A stretch of 7,462 nt of DNA from an uncultured Actinoplanes sp. (GTDB lineage Bacteria > Actinomycetota > Actinomycetes > Mycobacteriales > Micromonosporaceae): contig CAKUMG010000259.1 of NCBI GenBank assembly GCA_934667465.1, forward strand, positions 1-7,462, in the 5' to 3' direction. The position numbers and the translations under genes are program-made. The notes under the pieces were generated by a model that made no database searches, had not been told where the DNA came from, and saw only the letters and a list, made by a program, of their open reading frames with translations. Shown here piece after piece: positions 6,613 through 7,462 of the stretch. Position 1 is the stretch's first letter, and each line of letters opens with the position of its first letter.

Positions 6613-6675
6613 GCAAGATGTCATCCGTGTTACGCCATTGAGATACATCGATGTTGCGTGGGACCGTCCTCAGCC

Positions 6676-7462
6676 ATGAGAATCCTTTCCGCACGCTCCC
6701 GCCGGCTCGGGCTGCTGCTCGCGGCGCTCCTGCTGGCCGTCGTCGTCCCAGCTCAGAAAGCGGAGGCCGCCGCCAAGACCGTCTACATCCCCGCACGCTG
6801 GACCCAGACCGGCGAAGTCCCCTGGGCCGCGAACCGCAGCCGCGAATCCACGAACTTCATCCTGCTCTGGGGCGAGAAGTCGGGAACCAACCCAGTTTCG
6901 GCGCCGAGCCCGTACACCTTCGACCCGAACAACATCATCACGCAGCTGGAGAACCTCTACAGCTTCTACGTCAACACCATGCAGTTCACGCCGGAGACCG
7001 GCCTGCTGGCCCAGCACAAGATCATCGTCATCATCACCAACACGTGGAACCGCACCGAACGGCGCAGCGGGCGAGGCAGACATCAACCCACCCGTAGCCC
7101 CCTTTCCGAGCGCCGACCTCGCCTATTGACCACCAATCCCTCGCGCAGCGCCCCACCCCGCGCCCTCCCGTCCGCCGTCGACCCACCCACCGGGGTGCAG
7201 ATTGCCGCCGGGGCCGCCACACCCCACACACCCGCAACCAACCCACCCAACGCTGGCGGCCCCGGCGGCGATCTGCTCGGCTTGCCTGGGTCGACGGTGA
7301 CCGGGAGGGCACCCCCTCCCAGAAGCCCGAAGATCCCCCGCCGGAGGCACCGCCCAAGCTTCGAAGAAGCCCAGATTTCTCCGCCCTCCGCTTCGAAGAA
7401 GCCGCCCTCAGCCTCGAAAAGCGCTCCGCTTCGAAGAAGCCGCCCTCAGCCTCGAAAAGCGC
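6676..7462 (+). CDS. DUF6055-type secreted protein, family similarity broken after about residue 128
   Basis: ATG 6676 opens a frame that has no stop before the right edge. Residues 1-33 are a signal peptide (MRILSARSRRLGLLLAALLLAVVVP...AEAAA). Residues 34-128 (KTVYIPARWTQTGEVPWAAN, TNFILLWGEKSG, PYTFDPNNIITQLENLYSFY, KIIVIITNTWNRT) match my memory of the N-terminus of actinobacterial DUF6055 proteins, extracellular proteins in which a HExxH-like segment follows later. From nt 7060 the residues become Arg/Pro/Ser-rich low-complexity text, the base composition shifts to C-rich, and palindromes and tandem repeats appear. I therefore read 6676-7059 as the genuine 5' part and the remainder as probably fortuitous open frame. 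The intact family is much longer, so this is likely a truncated gene or chimera. No clear ribosome site precedes the ATG. It is divergent from the secretion operon. Confidence 0.65.
   Translation, partial: MRILSARSRRLGLLLAALLLAVVVPAQKAEAAAKTVYIPARWTQTGEVPWAANRSRESTNFILLWGEKSGTNPVSAPSPYTFDPNNIITQLENLYSFYVNTMQFTPETGLLAQHKIIVIITNTWNRTERRSGRGRHQPTRSPLSERRPRLLTTNPSRSAPPRALPSAVDPPTGVQIAAGAATPHTPATNPPNAGGPGGDLLGLPGSTVTGRAPPPRSPKIPRRRHRPSFEEAQISPPSASKKPPSASKSAPLRRSRPQPRKA
7175..7297. repeat. 123-bp nested palindromic element
   Basis: The inner arms at 7197-7219 and 7254-7276 (left arm begins GCAGATTGCCGCCGGGGCCG) are 23 bp each and complementary except at one position. The 34-nt loop holds only C, A and a few G on the plus strand. 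Outside them is a second perfect 11-bp pair, CCGTCGACCCA (7175-7185) and TGGGTCGACGG (7287-7297). Asymmetric 11/10-nt unpaired stretches lie between the two stems. The shape resembles a REP/MITE-like folded element. Confidence 0.8.
7220..7253 (-). other. Potential G-quadruplex in the palindrome loop
   Basis: On the minus strand the loop contains GGG-T-GGG, an 8-nt spacer, GGG, a 5-nt spacer and GGGG. These four G-tracts could form an intramolecular quadruplex when the flanking 23-bp stem extrudes. This is pattern-based only. Confidence 0.45.
7303..7320. repeat. Perfect GC hairpin GGGAGGG/CCCTCCC
   Basis: GGGAGGGCACCCCCTCCC folds into a 7-bp perfect stem with a CACC loop. It sits 5 nt after the outer arm of the large palindrome. 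It could be a terminator-like stem or part of the same element; no T-run follows. Confidence 0.5.
7358..7462. repeat. Tandem 38-bp repeat with a recurring 13-nt motif, continuing past the right edge
   Basis: The 13-nt motif GCTTCGAAGAAGC occurs at 7358-7370, 7390-7402 and 7428-7440. From 7386 a 38-bp unit (begins CTCCGCTTCGAAGAAGCCGC) is repeated exactly at 7424 and reaches the window end. The motif itself can fold (GCTTC-GAA-GAAGC). A 38-bp period does not preserve a reading frame, arguing against a coding repeat. Confidence 0.85.

Larger units (their letters stand above)
6546..6675. promoter_or_regulatory. Divergent promoter region of the secretion operon and the DUF6055-type gene
   Basis: This 130-bp spacer is more AT-rich than its surroundings, as expected for promoters. 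It contains the 14-bp operator palindrome (6599-6612) and a second short palindrome, ACATCGATGT (6645-6654). On the minus strand TTGCCG (6611-6616) could be a -35 element overlapping the operator, but no convincing -10 follows. Both directions encode secreted proteins, so shared control is likely but inferred. Confidence 0.5.
7060..7462. other. Structured, apparently non-coding stretch after the DUF6055 break
   Basis: Four hundred bases with no convincing gene. The plus strand is C-rich with repeated CAACCCACCC (7084-7093 and 7239-7248). A short plus-strand frame ending at TGA 7127-7129 (...INPPVAPFPSADLAY) and an antisense ATG at 7083 (MSASPAAPFG) could each be the remnant of another gene's end or start; neither is provable. 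Beyond 7170 the stretch consists of inverted and tandem repeats listed separately. Confidence 0.55.

Noticed and set aside
4882..6641. Two long plus-strand open frames (4882-5748 and 5745-6641)
   Set aside because: Both are antisense to the GH43 and peptidase genes, whose catalytic motifs are clear; the residues are low-complexity Val/Arg/Ala.
6670..7086. Minus-strand open frame containing a DDDDD run opposite the DUF6055-type gene
   Set aside because: The Asp run is the antisense of repeated ATC (Ile) codons in the real plus-strand gene. Only its first few residues, right of 7059, might be real, and that is noted as part of the junction finding.

Overview
This is high-GC DNA (GC-rich third codon positions, GTG and ATGA/GTGA starts, twin-Ala signal peptides). 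It fits an actinomycete of the Streptomyces/Micromonosporaceae type; genus cannot be fixed from the sequence alone.

Layout. Positions 1-1528 are a regulatory/housekeeping-looking patch. It holds the first 79 codons of a ChrA-type chromate transporter (minus strand, runs off the left edge), a stand-alone HATPase_c_2/RsbW-like ATP-binding protein upstream of it on the same strand, and a divergent DUF6461-like gene (966-1493). The divergent spacer carries two overlapping 12-bp palindromes and three tandem 23-bp repeats. The repeats create a chain of tiny ORFs that ends by overlapping the DUF6461-like start codon. A hairpin at 1481-1516 separates this patch from the next operon, which converges on it.

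Positions 1529-6545 (minus strand) are a tightly packed three-gene secretion operon read from right to left: a metzincin-like zinc peptidase, a GH43 glycosidase with a C-terminal discoidin/CBM-like module, and a 935-aa (alpha/alpha)6-barrel glycosidase (MGH1-like) with a related C-terminal module. Both junctions are 4-nt stop/start overlaps (GTGA, ATGA), so the three are probably translated in a coupled way. Upstream lies a perfect LacI-family-type operator, CGAAAACGTTTTCG (6599-6612). On the opposite strand a divergent gene starts at 6676, encoding another secreted protein (DUF6055 type). Together these look like a sugar-inducible set for degrading an external plant or microbial polysaccharide; no transporter or regulator gene lies in the window.

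Positions 7060-7462 are different. Similarity of the DUF6055 protein to its family appears to stop at about residue 128 (nt 7059), although the frame stays open to the right edge. What follows is C-rich on the plus strand and full of structure: a nested palindrome (7175-7297) whose loop is G-quadruplex-prone on the minus strand, a small GC hairpin (7303-7320), and a 38-bp tandem repeat with a recurring 13-nt GCTTCGAAGAAGC motif. This looks like a rearrangement junction into repeat-bearing intergenic DNA, or an assembly chimera. It is the least explained part of the window.
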